Below, in pieces: positions 5,083-5,415 of a DNA stretch of 5,415 bases (within the stretch, counting starts at the first letter, position 1; each line of letters opens with the position of its first letter). The position numbers were made by a program, and so were the translations under genes. The DNA is from an uncultured Oscillospiraceae bacterium. GTDB taxonomy: Bacteria; Bacillota; Clostridia; Oscillospirales; Ruminococcaceae. The stretch is from positions 1 to 5,415 of the forward strand of contig CATNEU010000122.1 in NCBI GenBank assembly GCA_950097605.1, in the 5' to 3' direction. The notes beneath the pieces are model-generated. The model had not been told where the DNA came from. It did not search any database and saw only the letters and a program-made list of their open reading frames with translations.

Positions 5083-5157
5083 CGGAGGAAAAATCTTGCC
5101 CGGCCGGAATTTGAATTGAAAAAAATGGAAATTCAGGTTCCAGCCTCCGGTTTTTCT
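5083..5157 (+). terminator. Rho-independent terminator after the MATE gene
   Basis: GGAATTTGAATT (5106-5117) pairs with AATTCAGGTTCC (5130-5141) over 12 base pairs, two of them G-T wobbles. An outer stem can form from CCGG (5100-5103) with CCGG (5147-5150), or alternatively CGGAGG (5083-5088) with CCTCCG (5144-5149). A T tract (5151-5155) follows at once. It starts just after the stop at 5081. Confidence 0.85.
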
Positions 5158-5187
5158 TAAAAATCATGGATATTTGGGCAAAAGCAC

Positions 5188-5216
5188 TTGACAATGGGCC
5201 GGTTATGCAGTACCAT
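5188..5216 (+). promoter_or_regulatory. Promoter of the sigma-factor gene
   Basis: A perfect -35 TTGACA (5188-5193) is followed after exactly 17 bases by TACCAT (5211-5216), a four-of-six -10. Start is expected near 5223, giving a leader of about 62 bases. It lies between the MATE terminator and the next gene, and looks like a housekeeping (sigma-A) promoter. No LexA box or obvious operator overlaps it. Confidence 0.75.
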
Positions 5217-5284
5217 AGAACAAGCAAAGTGTTTGCGGAGAGGTCACACCCCCAAAGCAAATCTGGAATTTCTGGAGTGGAACC

Positions 5285-5415
5285 ATGGAGAAACGTTCTC
5301 ACGGTGAAGACCCGATAAAAAGTGACGAACAACTCGCCGTGCTTTCTAAAAACGGGGATGAAGAGGCTTTGGGCGAGTTGATTGCCCGCTACCAGCGTCT
5401 GATCCGGAATAGAGC
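5285..5415 (+). CDS. Sigma-70 family RNA polymerase sigma factor, SigH-like (3' truncated by window)
   Basis: Only 43 codons are present. After a polar leader (1-12), the segment SDEQLAVLSKNGDEEALGELIARYQRLIRNRA (13-44) matches the start of sigma-70 region 2 in the SigH/Spo0H group, where the DEEL...GD..AL..LI.RY..L.R..A pattern is standard and a -35/-10 recognition module would follow. The distinction from ECF-type factors is tentative because regions 2.4 and 4 lie outside the window. ATG 5285 is supported by GGAG (5274-5277) seven bases upstream and by the promoter at 5188-5216. If it is SigH-like, it would direct RNA polymerase to stationary-phase or early sporulation genes; this is family knowledge, not shown here. 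Confidence 0.82.
   Translation, partial: MEKRSHGEDPIKSDEQLAVLSKNGDEEALGELIARYQRLIRNR

Noticed and set aside
5288..5300. GAGAAACGTTCTC near-palindrome at the sigma-gene start as a LexA box
   Set aside because: The half-sites are not GAAC and GTTC with a four-base gap, and it lies within the coding sequence, so it is probably chance.
4964..5332. A 122-codon minus-strand open frame over the sigma-gene promoter
   Set aside because: It runs through the MATE terminator and the end of the MATE gene on the other strand, and shows no family features.

Overview
The window looks like chromosomal DNA from a GC-rich member of the Clostridia, most likely the Oscillospiraceae/Ruminococcaceae type. This rests on Bacillota-type signals: strong Shine-Dalgarno sites, TTG and GTG starts, LexA boxes of the GAAC-N4-GTTC type, and U-tailed terminators. 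The genes are GC-rich and the intergenic DNA is AT-rich. The family variants (a DinB with the DLNNFYASV palm motif, a YpsA-type SLOG protein, a SigH-like sigma factor) fit the same group. The genus cannot be fixed from the sequence.

Layout: 1-54 is the C-terminal tail of an unrecognised + strand gene, followed by a clean terminator (81-107). A YpsA-like SLOG-domain gene (172-699, +) comes next. A 457-base gap (700-1156) lies between convergent genes and holds no credible gene. It does hold several hairpins and a compact 118-base element (909-1026) bounded by a perfect 9-base inverted repeat, with nested and possibly pseudoknotted internal complementarity. dinB, a Y-family DNA polymerase, follows on the minus strand (1157-2395).

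The divergent region 2396-2660 carries two back-to-back promoters. The dinB promoter is covered by two LexA boxes that are perfect inverted copies of each other, one between -35 and -10 and one at the predicted transcription start. The promoter facing right drives a LemA-domain membrane protein with an unusual second membrane segment and charged tail (2661-3557, +). Then come a strong terminator (3605-3661), a MATE-family efflux transporter (3705-5081, +), another terminator (5083-5157), and a near-consensus promoter (5188-5216) leading into the first 43 codons of a SigH-like sigma factor that runs off the window (5285-5415).

The genes appear to be separate transcription units rather than one operon, since most are bounded by their own promoter or terminator. 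The clearest regulatory story is SOS control of dinB. The most likely undescribed item is the structured element at 909-1026. No CRISPR array, tRNA, rRNA, insertion sequence or phage gene was seen.
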